A stretch of DNA of 5,686 nt from a bacterium. GTDB taxonomy: Bacteria > Latescibacterota > UBA2968 > GCA-2709665. The position numbers and the translations under genes are program-made. The stretch is from the NCBI GenBank assembly GCA_027619145.1, contig JAQCGA010000296.1:1-5686 (forward strand). The letters are read 5' to 3'. Below, piece after piece: positions 1-5,460 of this stretch (positions are counted from its first letter, which is position 1; the number at the start of each line of letters is the position of its first letter). A model generated the notes under the pieces. It ran no database searches, was not told the origin of the DNA, and worked only from the letters and a program-made list of their open reading frames with translations.

Positions 1-753
1 CTGACCGTCTACGGGAATTTTTTCTCCAGGCCGGACCAGGACGCATTCAGACAACGCAATTTCTTCAACCGGCACGGTGGTTTCCATGCCGTTTCTGCGT
101 ACCCGAGCGGTATCAGGAGCAAGGTCCATCAGCGTTTTTAACGAATGGCGTGCGCGGTTGACCGCGTAGGTTTCCAGGCGTTCGGCGGTAGAGAAGAGGA
201 ACGCGATTGCGGCGGCTTCCAGGTACTCGCCGATGATGGCTGCCCCGAAAATAGCGAGGGTCATCAAGAAATCCATATCCAGCGAGAGCGAACGGAGCGC
301 GTTTATGCCTGCCGGAAAAAAGTTGAGGCCACCCAGCAGGGCCGCTAGTAGGAAGAACACGCCGGCAAGGTCAGGTAGGGCTTGCCAGAGGGGTAGCGTT
401 TCCGCGCGGGGCTGTGTCCAGAATAGGGCCAGGCCGGTAAAAAAGAAAAGTCCCGAGACCAGCGTAAGCACTTTCTCGGGGCTCCGCCAGAACGATTCTT
501 TTTCGCCCGTTCCAACGGTGTACCCGGCGCGGTGAATAGCGGACTGAATCTGTGTGGCTTCCGGGTGTTCGGGAGCACAGTGGACGGTAACGCGCTGTGC
601 CATCACGCTGGTGGTTACATCCAGAACCCCGTCCAGTTTACGGAGGGCGGTTTCAACCCGGGCCGCACAGTCCGGGCATTCCATGTCGGATACCAGAAAA
701 ACAAGATTCCGGTTCTCGGAAGGTGGAGACGCATTCTGCGTTTGTTGTGCCAT
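1..753 (-). CDS. zntA: Zn/Cd/Pb-type P1B heavy-metal ATPase, N-terminal 251 residues (3' end outside window)
   Basis: The reverse strand is open from ATG at 753-751 to base 1 without a stop, giving 251 residues of a heavy-metal efflux P-type ATPase; family members are usually about 650-800 residues. Residues about 17-80 form a ferredoxin-like HMA domain with the metal motif MECPDCAARVE (Cys26, Cys29). Hydrophobic helices follow at about 95-112, 124-143 and 158-190, including SLDMDFLMTLAIFGAA and GEYLEAAAIAFLF, typical of ZntA/CadA (P1B-2) pumps rather than the Cu+ pumps. The actuator domain begins with PGEKIPVDG (242-250). The phosphorylation DKTG motif, the CPC-type membrane site and the ATP-binding domain would lie beyond the left edge. 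By family knowledge it exports Zn2+, Cd2+ or Pb2+ from the cytoplasm using ATP. The start is the only ATG after the stop of the upstream ArsR gene. Its ribosome site is weak, so translational coupling is likely. Substrate cannot be fixed without the missing membrane site. Confidence 0.93.
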   Translation of the reverse strand, partial: MAQQTQNASPPSENRNLVFLVSDMECPDCAARVETALRKLDGVLDVTTSVMAQRVTVHCAPEHPEATQIQSAIHRAGYTVGTGEKESFWRSPEKVLTLVSGLFFFTGLALFWTQPRAETLPLWQALPDLAGVFFLLAALLGGLNFFPAGINALRSLSLDMDFLMTLAIFGAAIIGEYLEAAAIAFLFSTAERLETYAVNRARHSLKTLMDLAPDTARVRRNGMETTVPVEEIALSECVLVRPGEKIPVDGQ

Positions 754-786
754 GGGTAGTCTCGCTGATCTGAGAGAAAAGAAATG

Positions 787-1146
787 CTATTCCTGGAGAT
801 GCTCCAGGCCGGCTTGCAAAAGCTGGTGAACGTGCTGGTCATCCAGCGAGTAGTATGCGAGTTTGCCGTCTTTTCTGTATTTGACCAGACGCATGCCGCG
901 CAAGAGGCGCAATTGATGACTCACCGCAGAGTCCGTGCTGCCCAGTAGGGCCGCCAGATCACACACGCAGAGTTCGTTTTTGGATAGAGAATGGATGATC
1001 TTCAGGCGGCTGGGATTGCTCAATACTTTGAAGGTCTCAGCCAGGCCGTTCAGAACACGCTGGGAGGGCAGGGCCTGCGCTGCCTGGCGGACTCTTTCTT
1101 TGTCCACGATATGATCTTCACATATTTCGACGGTTGCCTCGGCCAT
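787..1146 (-). CDS. ArsR/SmtB-family metal-sensing repressor (CadC/SmtB-like, two metal sites)
   Basis: This 119-residue protein is a small winged-helix repressor that by family rule binds DNA when metal-free and releases it on binding Zn2+, Cd2+ or Pb2+. LSNPSRLKIIHSL (42-54), then ELCVCDLAALLG and SAVSHQLRLL, are the helix-turn-helix core; YRKDGKLAYYSL is the wing. Cys60-Val-Cys62 matches the alpha3 site of CadC, and Cys9 with Asp11/His12 in the N-terminal arm could complete an alpha3N site. The C-terminus aligns without gaps to SmtB and keeps all four alpha5 ligands: Asp103, His105, His116, Glu119. The start at 1146 has an AAGGGG ribosome site (1154-1159) seven bases upstream. The stop is 33 nt before the ATPase gene, so the two form one operon, like cadC-cadA. 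Autoregulation is supported by the palindrome at 1176-1189. I am sure of the family, less sure which metal it senses. Confidence 0.95.
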   Translation of the reverse strand: MAEATVEICEDHIVDKERVRQAAQALPSQRVLNGLAETFKVLSNPSRLKIIHSLSKNELCVCDLAALLGSTDSAVSHQLRLLRGMRLVKYRKDGKLAYYSLDDQHVHQLLQAGLEHLQE

Positions 1147-1175
1147 GTGGGAGCCCCTTGCTTGAGGTTAAGATG

Positions 1176-1189
1176 TGAACCATTGTTCA
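1176..1189. promoter_or_regulatory. SmtB/CadC-type operator of the efflux operon
   Basis: TGAAC-CATT-GTTCA is a perfect 5-4-5 inverted repeat and fits the core of the 12-2-12 operators bound by ArsR/SmtB repressors (TGAA...TTCA). It lies just downstream of the predicted -10 box, across the first transcribed bases of the minus-strand unit. Bound repressor there would block initiation or promoter escape. Confidence 0.8.
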
Positions 1190-1198
1190 ATTGAGTAT

Positions 1199-1227
1199 AT
1201 TTTAGCGTATTGGGATCTAAATGTCAA
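1199..1227 (-). promoter_or_regulatory. Sigma70-type promoter for the arsR-type/ATPase operon
   Basis: Read on the minus strand, TTGACA (1227-1222) is followed after exactly 17 bases by TAAAAT (1204-1199). The -35 is a consensus match and the -10 is a 5/6 match. Transcription should start near 1192, leaving a leader of about 45 nt before the ATG at 1146. The operator at 1176-1189 sits directly downstream. Confidence 0.8.
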
Positions 1228-1261
1228 GTCTGTTCTCTACACTTCAGTCTTTTTTTTGCCC

Positions 1262-1290
1262 TTGACTTAAATCGGAAGTTACTTTATTTT
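1262..1290 (+). promoter_or_regulatory. Predicted promoter of the feo operon
   Basis: TTGACT (1262-1267) and TATTTT (1285-1290) are separated by 17 bases. The -35 matches consensus at five of six positions and the -10 at four of six, so the promoter is plausible but weaker than its divergent partner. Predicted initiation is near 1297, inside the palindrome at 1288-1305. The two divergent -35 boxes are only 34 bp apart. That spacer holds a run of eight T (1250-1257). Confidence 0.6.
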
Positions 1291-1305
1291 TAGCTCAGGC
1301 TAAAA
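1288..1305. promoter_or_regulatory. DtxR/IdeR/MntR-type operator over the feo promoter
   Basis: TTTTAGC-TCAG-GCTAAAA is a perfect 7-4-7 inverted repeat. It contains the TTAG-N6-CTAA core typical of DtxR, IdeR and MntR boxes (DtxR consensus close to TTAGGTTAGCCTAACCTAA). It overlaps the -10 box and the predicted start site of an operon that itself encodes two DtxR-family proteins. That position and family match support metal-dependent autorepression. It does not resemble a Fur box, which is usually built on GATAATGATTATC-like sequence. Confidence 0.75.
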
Positions 1306-1360
1306 TATATCTTTTGATTTCGTGAAAACTGGATCAGGTTTCTGTCTCGGCTGGCTTTAT

Positions 1361-1367
1361 GGAGGAG
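1361..1367 (+). promoter_or_regulatory. Ribosome binding site that sets the start of the DtxR-FeoA gene
   Basis: GGAGGAG lies six bases before the ATG at 1374. An in-frame ATG at 1359 overlaps the left edge of this ribosome site and has no site of its own upstream. The ATG at 1374 is therefore the likely start, and the five extra N-terminal residues of the longer reading are probably not made. Confidence 0.75.
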
Positions 1368-1373
1368 AGTACC

Positions 1374-2402
1374 ATGGTCGATCCTTTTTATGCATTGCTC
1401 TGGTCCGTCCTGTTCCTGGGGGGGAGCGGATTGTTATTCTGGCCCGATACGGGGTATTTCTGGAACTGGCAGCTGTCGCGTAAGGTAAGCGAGCGGGTTC
1501 GAATTGAAGATGCGCTCAAGCATTTGTACAATTTTGAATACAGCAGGCGAACCCCTACGCTGGAGAGCCTTTCCGGTGCGCTGGGTATTTCTGGAAGAAG
1601 CGCGGCGGATCTCCTGGTTCGAATTGAGGCGTTGCGATTGCTGAAGTCCAGCGGTGGCGTGTTGCACCTTACGCCGGAGGGCCGGGATTACGCACTTCGT
1701 GTCTTGCGTGTGCACCGGTTATGGGAGCACTACCTGGCCGAGAAGACAGGCGTGGCGGAGGCAGACTGGCACAGCCATGCAGAACAACGTGAGCACGATA
1801 TGTCTCCAGAAGAAGTCAATGATCTGGCGGCTCAGATGGGGCACCCTGCCTACGACCCGCACGGGGACCCAATTCCTACAGCGTCGGGCGATATTGGGCC
1901 CCGGCGTGGAAAGCCGTTAACCGCACTTTTACCGGGTGTACCCGGCGTGATTGTGCACATTGAAGACGAACCCGAGGCGGTGTACGCACAATTGGTTGCA
2001 GAGGGACTGCACCTGGGGCAACGGCTCGAGATTACGGAGGTAACTCCGGAGCGAATTCGGTTCTGGGCCGATGGCGATGAGCATGTGCTGGCTCCGGTGC
2101 TGGCAGCCAATATTTCGGCGGTAGCGGTGTCCCGAGAAAAGGAACCAGAAGAGCCCCACGAGGTGCTTTCTGCACTGCGCCAGGGGGAAAAAGGACGGGT
2201 TTTATGTATTTCGCGGGTGTGCCGAGGGCTGGAACGGCGCAGGTTGATGGACCTGGGCATCCTTCCTGGGACGGTGATTGAGATGGAGATGAGGAGTCCG
2301 GGGGGAGATCCTACGGCATATCGGGTGCGCGGAAGTATGCTTGCACTTCGCAAAGAACAGGCGAATCAGATTCAAATTGTCAGACACACGGAGGCGGCAT
2401 GA
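1374..2402 (+). CDS. Membrane-anchored DtxR-family regulator fused to SH3-like and FeoA domains
   Basis: With the start at 1374 the protein has 342 residues. Residues about 6-23 (YALLWSVLFLGGSGLLFW) form one hydrophobic helix followed by basic residues (RKVSERVR), predicting an N-out, cytoplasmic-C-terminus anchor. Residues about 44-106 are a DtxR-type winged helix. Residues about 107-175 are the metal-binding and dimerisation domain, with HRLWEHYL (His114, Glu118), His133, Glu137, Glu140, His141 and the signature DPHGDPIP (161-168). Asp46 sits at the DtxR Met10/MntR Asp8 position. An SH3-like domain (about 180-253) precedes a canonical FeoA domain (about 262-336: RRRLMDLGILPGT, then YRVRGSMLALRKEQA). 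It probably senses Fe2+ or Mn2+, and its FeoA part could partner FeoB. It overlaps the FeoB G-protein gene by ATGA. Ordinary DtxR proteins are soluble and about 140-230 residues, so anchor and fusion are both unusual. Domain identities are firm; whether it binds DNA while membrane-bound is unknown. Confidence 0.9.
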   Translation: MVDPFYALLWSVLFLGGSGLLFWPDTGYFWNWQLSRKVSERVRIEDALKHLYNFEYSRRTPTLESLSGALGISGRSAADLLVRIEALRLLKSSGGVLHLTPEGRDYALRVLRVHRLWEHYLAEKTGVAEADWHSHAEQREHDMSPEEVNDLAAQMGHPAYDPHGDPIPTASGDIGPRRGKPLTALLPGVPGVIVHIEDEPEAVYAQLVAEGLHLGQRLEITEVTPERIRFWADGDEHVLAPVLAANISAVAVSREKEPEEPHEVLSALRQGEKGRVLCISRVCRGLERRRLMDLGILPGTVIEMEMRSPGGDPTAYRVRGSMLALRKEQANQIQIVRHTEAA

Positions 2403-3232
2403 AAACAGATACCAAACCTGCGACCAGCGGCTGTGAGGCCTGCCCGTCTCACCACGCAGGCAATCTGATCAAGCTGGGTATCAATATGGAGAACTGGGAT
2501 TTCGTTGTGGCTCTGGCCGGCAACCCGAATACGGGGAAAAGTACAGTTTTTAACAGTCTGACGGGCCTGCGGCAGCACACAGGAAACTGGCCAGGCAAAA
2601 CGGTGACGCGCGCCGAGGGCGGTTTTCAGTACGGCGGGAACCGATACAAATTGGTGGACTTACCTGGCACGTATTCACTGTTGTCCACCAGCCAGGACGA
2701 AGAAGTGGCCCGAGATTTCATTTTGTTTGGCCAGCCCGATGTAACGGTTGTGGTTGTAGATGCCACCCGACTGGAGCGTAACCTGAACCTGGTGTTGCAG
2801 GTCCTGGAAATTACGGACCGTGCGGTTGTGTGCCTGAATTTGATGGATGAGGCAAGACGGCACGGGCTCGTTGTAGACGACCGACGCCTGGCTCGGGATC
2901 TGGGTGTTCCTGTGGTGCCCACAGCGGCCCGGCAGAATGAAAATATACCTGCGCTGACGCAGACCATCAGCGAGGTGGCTTCCGGGCAAGTGGTGTGCAA
3001 ACCCCGCCGGATTCAGAACGAGCCTCCTGGTCTAAAGCGTGCAATTGCCACGCTGGCTGAAAAGGTAGAGGTGGCTTTTCCAGGTTTACCCAATTCCCGC
3101 TGGGTGGCACTGCGGCTTTTGGAAGGAGACCCGCGAGTTGTGGAGGCTGTTCGCACGGGTGAACTGGGCGATTTAAATCAGAGCGGGAATTTTGAACAGA
3201 GGGTACCTCTTGTGCCGGAGGTGGTATCGTGA
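2399..3232 (+). CDS. feoB: FeoB G-protein subunit (separate N-terminal half of ferrous iron transporter B)
   Basis: This 277-residue protein carries the complete GTPase of FeoB without its membrane part. All G motifs are visible: G1 GNPNTGKST (41-49), G2 within [10 protein letters not shown] (60-69), G3 DLPGTYS (87-93), G4 NLMD (147-150) and a G5-like TAAR (175-178). The stretch from about 190 to the end, including [17 protein letters not shown], is the start of the helical GDI-type domain. FeoB normally continues in one chain of about 700-800 residues, but here the frame closes and the membrane part begins in another frame. The N-terminus has CEACPSHH (Cys12, Cys15, His18, His19), a possible metal or redox motif. 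Translation is coupled to the gene before (ATGA) and the gene after (GTGA). By family knowledge it binds and hydrolyses GTP on the cytoplasmic side and controls Fe2+ passage through the membrane subunit. Confidence 0.95.
   Translation: MKTDTKPATSGCEACPSHHAGNLIKLGINMENWDFVVALAGNPNTGKSTVFNSLTGLRQHTGNWPGKTVTRAEGGFQYGGNRYKLVDLPGTYSLLSTSQDEEVARDFILFGQPDVTVVVVDATRLERNLNLVLQVLEITDRAVVCLNLMDEARRHGLVVDDRRLARDLGVPVVPTAARQNENIPALTQTISEVASGQVVCKPRRIQNEPPGLKRAIATLAEKVEVAFPGLPNSRWVALRLLEGDPRVVEAVRTGELGDLNQSGNFEQRVPLVPEVVS
3217..3223 (+). promoter_or_regulatory. Strong internal ribosome binding site for the FeoB membrane subunit
   Basis: GGAGGTG lies inside the 3' end of the G-protein gene, five bases before the GTG at 3229. 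This near-perfect Shine-Dalgarno sequence shows that the membrane subunit has its own initiation site. It argues against the split being a sequencing frameshift. Confidence 0.8.
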
Positions 3233-4668
3233 GCGTAGAAACCGAAAAATCTCCTGCCGAAGACTTGCTTTCCACTGCGGCAAATATCCGTTGGGAAGTG
3301 GGAACGAATTTTCATGATTCGCTGATGGAAGCCATTTATACGGACGCCACGCAGATTACGGACCGGGCTGTGACCCGTTCTGGGGAACAGCCGCGTTTTG
3401 ACCTGGACCGAGCCATCGACCGTCTTGTGACGAGCCGGTGGTTGGGATTTCCGCTGATGTTGTTGATGTTAACGGTTGTATTCTGGCTTACGATTGAAGG
3501 GGCCAACGTCCCGTCGGCCATGCTTGCTACGTTGCTGGTTGATAACATCCATCCCGTTCTGAAAGAATTCGCTGCGGGAATTGGGATGCCCTGGTGGTTG
3601 AACGGTTTGTTGATAGATGGGATTTATCTGTCTATGGCGTGGGTGGTGAGTGTGATGTTGCCGCCTATGGCCATTTTCTTCCCGCTGTTCACGCTGTTGG
3701 AAGATTTTGGGTATCTGCCGCGCGTCGCGTTTAACTTAGACAATCTTTTCAAACGGGCCGGGGCACATGGGAAGCAGGCGCTTTCTATGAGTATGGGGTT
3801 TGGGTGCAATGCAGCAGCCATTGTGGCCACGCGTGTCATTGACAGCCCCAGAGAACGGTTGATTGCGATTGTGACCAATAATTTTGCGCTTTGCAATGGG
3901 CGATGGCCCACGCAGATTCTGGTTGCCACAATTTTTATTGGCGGACTGGTTCCTGCCCATTGGGCCGGACTTGTGTCTGCCGGTGCAGTTGTGAGTGTGG
4001 CTGTGCTGGGGATTGTGCTCAGTTTCGTTGTGTCGTGGGCTCTGTCACGAACCATTTTGAAGGGGGAGGCTTCTGTATTCAGCCTGGAACTTCCTCCGTA
4101 CCGTCCCCCTCGAATCTTACAGACAATTTATACGTCCATGATTGACCGAACGTTGATCGTGTTGTGGCGTGCCGTGGTTTTTGCGGTTCCGGCTGGTGCC
4201 GCAATCTGGCTGATGGCCAATGTACAAATTGGGAACCTGAGCCTGGCGGAACACTTTATTAACTGGACCGGGCCGTTCGCCTGGCTGTTGGGGTTGAATG
4301 GGGTGATTTTGCTGGCATATGTCATTGCAATCCCGGCCAACGAGATCGTCATTCCTACCATTTTAATGCTCACGGTGCTCAGTGCCAATGTGGCAGGGGT
4401 GGGCGGTGGGGCTGGGGTGATGTTCGAGCTGGAGTCCGAATCTGCGACGGCGGGAATTTTGCAAGCCGGAGGGTGGACTTTGTTGACGGCGGTGAACCTG
4501 ATGTTGTTCAGTCTGGTGCACAACCCATGTTCAACTACGATTTATACCATCTGGAAAGAGACCCGGAGCGCGCGGTGGACAACCATTTCTGCGCTGTTGC
4601 CCCTGGTGATGGGGTTTGTGATGTGTTTTTTTGTGGCGCAGGTCTGGCGGTTGGTTGCGGGAGGCTGA
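3229..4668 (+). CDS. feoB: FeoB membrane subunit (permease half with Gate and FeoB C-terminal domains)
   Basis: This 479-residue protein is the transmembrane part of FeoB, starting at a GTG that overlaps the previous stop (GTGA) behind a strong ribosome site. Its cytoplasmic N-terminus ([11 protein letters not shown], 15-25; [17 protein letters not shown], 57-73) corresponds to the end of the FeoB helical domain and the linker to the first membrane helix. Landmarks are [12 protein letters not shown] (157-168), [13 protein letters not shown] (190-202), [11 protein letters not shown] (217-227), [10 protein letters not shown] (286-295), IPANEIVIP (368-376) and [21 protein letters not shown] (431-451). 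Roughly eight to ten hydrophobic helices can be seen. The conserved Cys193, Cys222 and Cys434 lie where FeoB proteins keep pore or gate cysteines. It should form the inner-membrane Fe2+ channel gated by the separate G protein. The Cys222 and Cys434 contexts differ from the commoner NPFMSCSARLP and PCVAT forms, so it belongs to a divergent FeoB branch. Confidence 0.93.
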   Translation: MSVETEKSPAEDLLSTAANIRWEVGTNFHDSLMEAIYTDATQITDRAVTRSGEQPRFDLDRAIDRLVTSRWLGFPLMLLMLTVVFWLTIEGANVPSAMLATLLVDNIHPVLKEFAAGIGMPWWLNGLLIDGIYLSMAWVVSVMLPPMAIFFPLFTLLEDFGYLPRVAFNLDNLFKRAGAHGKQALSMSMGFGCNAAAIVATRVIDSPRERLIAIVTNNFALCNGRWPTQILVATIFIGGLVPAHWAGLVSAGAVVSVAVLGIVLSFVVSWALSRTILKGEASVFSLELPPYRPPRILQTIYTSMIDRTLIVLWRAVVFAVPAGAAIWLMANVQIGNLSLAEHFINWTGPFAWLLGLNGVILLAYVIAIPANEIVIPTILMLTVLSANVAGVGGGAGVMFELESESATAGILQAGGWTLLTAVNLMLFSLVHNPCSTTIYTIWKETRSARWTTISALLPLVMGFVMCFFVAQVWRLVAGG

Positions 4669-4678
4669 TACAGATTTG

Positions 4679-4720
4679 TGGCCCTGGATGGATTGTAAGC
4701 TTGTCTTCCAGGGCCATTTT
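4679..4720 (+). terminator. Hairpin with short T tract after feoB
   Basis: TGGCCCTGGA (4679-4688) and TCCAGGGCCA (4707-4716) form a perfect 10-bp stem around an 18-nt loop, followed by TTTT. It begins 10 bases after the stop of the FeoB membrane gene. The short T run and long loop suggest a weak or partial terminator, or an mRNA-stabilising 3' hairpin, that lowers expression of the regulator downstream relative to feoB. Confidence 0.6.
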
Positions 4721-4767
4721 ACCTACATTTCTCTGGAACTTTTTTCCACCCTCCGGAGTTTAGATCT

Positions 4768-5436
4768 ATGCTGAGTCAAGCTGCTCAGGATTATATTAAG
4801 TCCATTTATAAGCTTCAAAACGGACACGATCCGGTACCATCCGTGAATACGTCGTTAATCGCGGAGCGGATGGATGTATCGGCGGCTTCTGCCACAAATA
4901 TGGTGAAGAAGCTGGCAGAAATGAAGCTGTTGCAGCACACCCCGTACCGGGGGGTAGAACTGACTTCGGCCGGGGAAGCGATCGCGCTGGAAGTCATTCG
5001 GCACCATCGGTTGCTGGAATTGTACCTGGCCGATGCATTGGGCTTCAAGTGGGATCAGGTAGATGCCGAAGCAGATCGGTTGGAGCATGTAATTTCTGAA
5101 GAGTTCGAAGAGCGAATTGATGAAATGTTGGGCTACCCGAAAACGGATCCGCACGGCGCACCTATCCCTTCCAAAGAAGGGGATATTGCGCAGCCGGATT
5201 ACAGCCGCCTGGCCGAGGTGGATGCAGGGCAGACTGTGGTGATCCGTCAGGTGAGCGATAAGAGCCCGGAAATGTTACGTTATATGGCATCTCTGGAATT
5301 AAAACCAGGTGCTGTGATCGCCGTACAGGAGAAAGCGCCTTTTAACGGTCCGCTGAAAATCTGTGTCAATGGGCAGGCCGAACATTCGTTGGGGATGGAG
5401 GTGGCCGAGCACATTTACGTGGCGGCCGGCGGATAG
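4768..5436 (+). CDS. DtxR/MntR-family metal-dependent transcriptional regulator
   Basis: This soluble 222-residue protein has the ordinary three-part DtxR layout. Residues 1-75 are a winged helix (AQDYIKSIYKL, then SAASATNMVKKLAEMKLL and LTSAGEAIALEV). Residues about 76-140 are the metal-binding and dimerisation domain (HHRLLELYL, EADRLEHVISEEFEERID, TDPHGAPIP). Residues about 147-219 form an SH3-like FeoA-related domain. Likely ligands by alignment are Asp8, His80, Glu84, Glu106 and His107. The DtxR His98 and Cys102 positions are Asp99 and Asp103 here, unlike the membrane-bound protein upstream. Asp8 matches MntR, but the MntR Glu11 position is Lys11. The start at 4768 has GGAG (4755-4758) nine bases upstream. 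No convincing own promoter is visible in 4717-4754, so it is probably expressed by read-through from feo. It is the best candidate to bind the palindrome at 1288-1305. Fe2+ versus Mn2+ specificity cannot be decided here. Confidence 0.93.
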   Translation: MLSQAAQDYIKSIYKLQNGHDPVPSVNTSLIAERMDVSAASATNMVKKLAEMKLLQHTPYRGVELTSAGEAIALEVIRHHRLLELYLADALGFKWDQVDAEADRLEHVISEEFEERIDEMLGYPKTDPHGAPIPSKEGDIAQPDYSRLAEVDAGQTVVIRQVSDKSPEMLRYMASLELKPGAVIAVQEKAPFNGPLKICVNGQAEHSLGMEVAEHIYVAAGG

Positions 5437-5460
5437 TGAGTTTTTTTTAATGAGGGGACG

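Larger units (their letters stand above)
1196..1309. repeat. 11-bp inverted repeat linking the two divergent promoters
   Basis: TATATTTTAGC at 1196-1206 is the exact reverse complement of GCTAAAATATA at 1299-1309. The left copy contains the -10 box of the minus-strand promoter. The right copy is the distal half of the DtxR-type palindrome of the plus-strand promoter. Each copy thus carries a TTTTAGC/GCTAAAA operator half-site. Chance is possible because both copies are AT-rich. Confidence 0.6.

Noticed and set aside
145..842. Several open frames of 60-100 codons on both strands over the ATPase gene
   Set aside because: They overlap the clear P1B ATPase frame, have no recognisable domains or ribosome sites, and read as shadow frames of GC-rich coding DNA.
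1228..1320. Fur box controlling the feo operon
   Set aside because: No GATAATGATTATC-like sequence is present. The only strong symmetric site is the DtxR-type palindrome.
1359..1373. Longer start (ATG at 1359) for the DtxR-FeoA fusion gene
   Set aside because: This ATG overlaps the edge of the GGAGGAG ribosome site that serves the ATG at 1374, and has no site of its own upstream.
1850..2353. A 167-codon minus-strand frame opposite the DtxR-FeoA gene
   Set aside because: The composition is low-complexity (rich in Ser, Arg, Pro) with no family motifs, and the plus strand carries a fully supported gene.
3193..3232. FeoB break as a sequencing or programmed frameshift
   Set aside because: The second frame has a strong ribosome site and a GTGA start-stop overlap. 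The operon uses the same style at 2399-2402. No slippery heptamer is evident.
4761..4768. TAGATCTA palindrome at the start codon of the second regulator as an operator
   Set aside because: It is only 8 bp, common by chance in this AT-rich leader, and does not extend to a DtxR-type box with TTAG-N6-CTAA.
5403..5450. Intrinsic terminator after the DtxR/MntR-type gene, using the T8 run at 5441-5448
   Set aside because: The nearest stem (GGCCG at 5403-5407 with CGGCC at 5423-5427) is short and ends 13 bases before the T run, so it does not fit a normal terminator.
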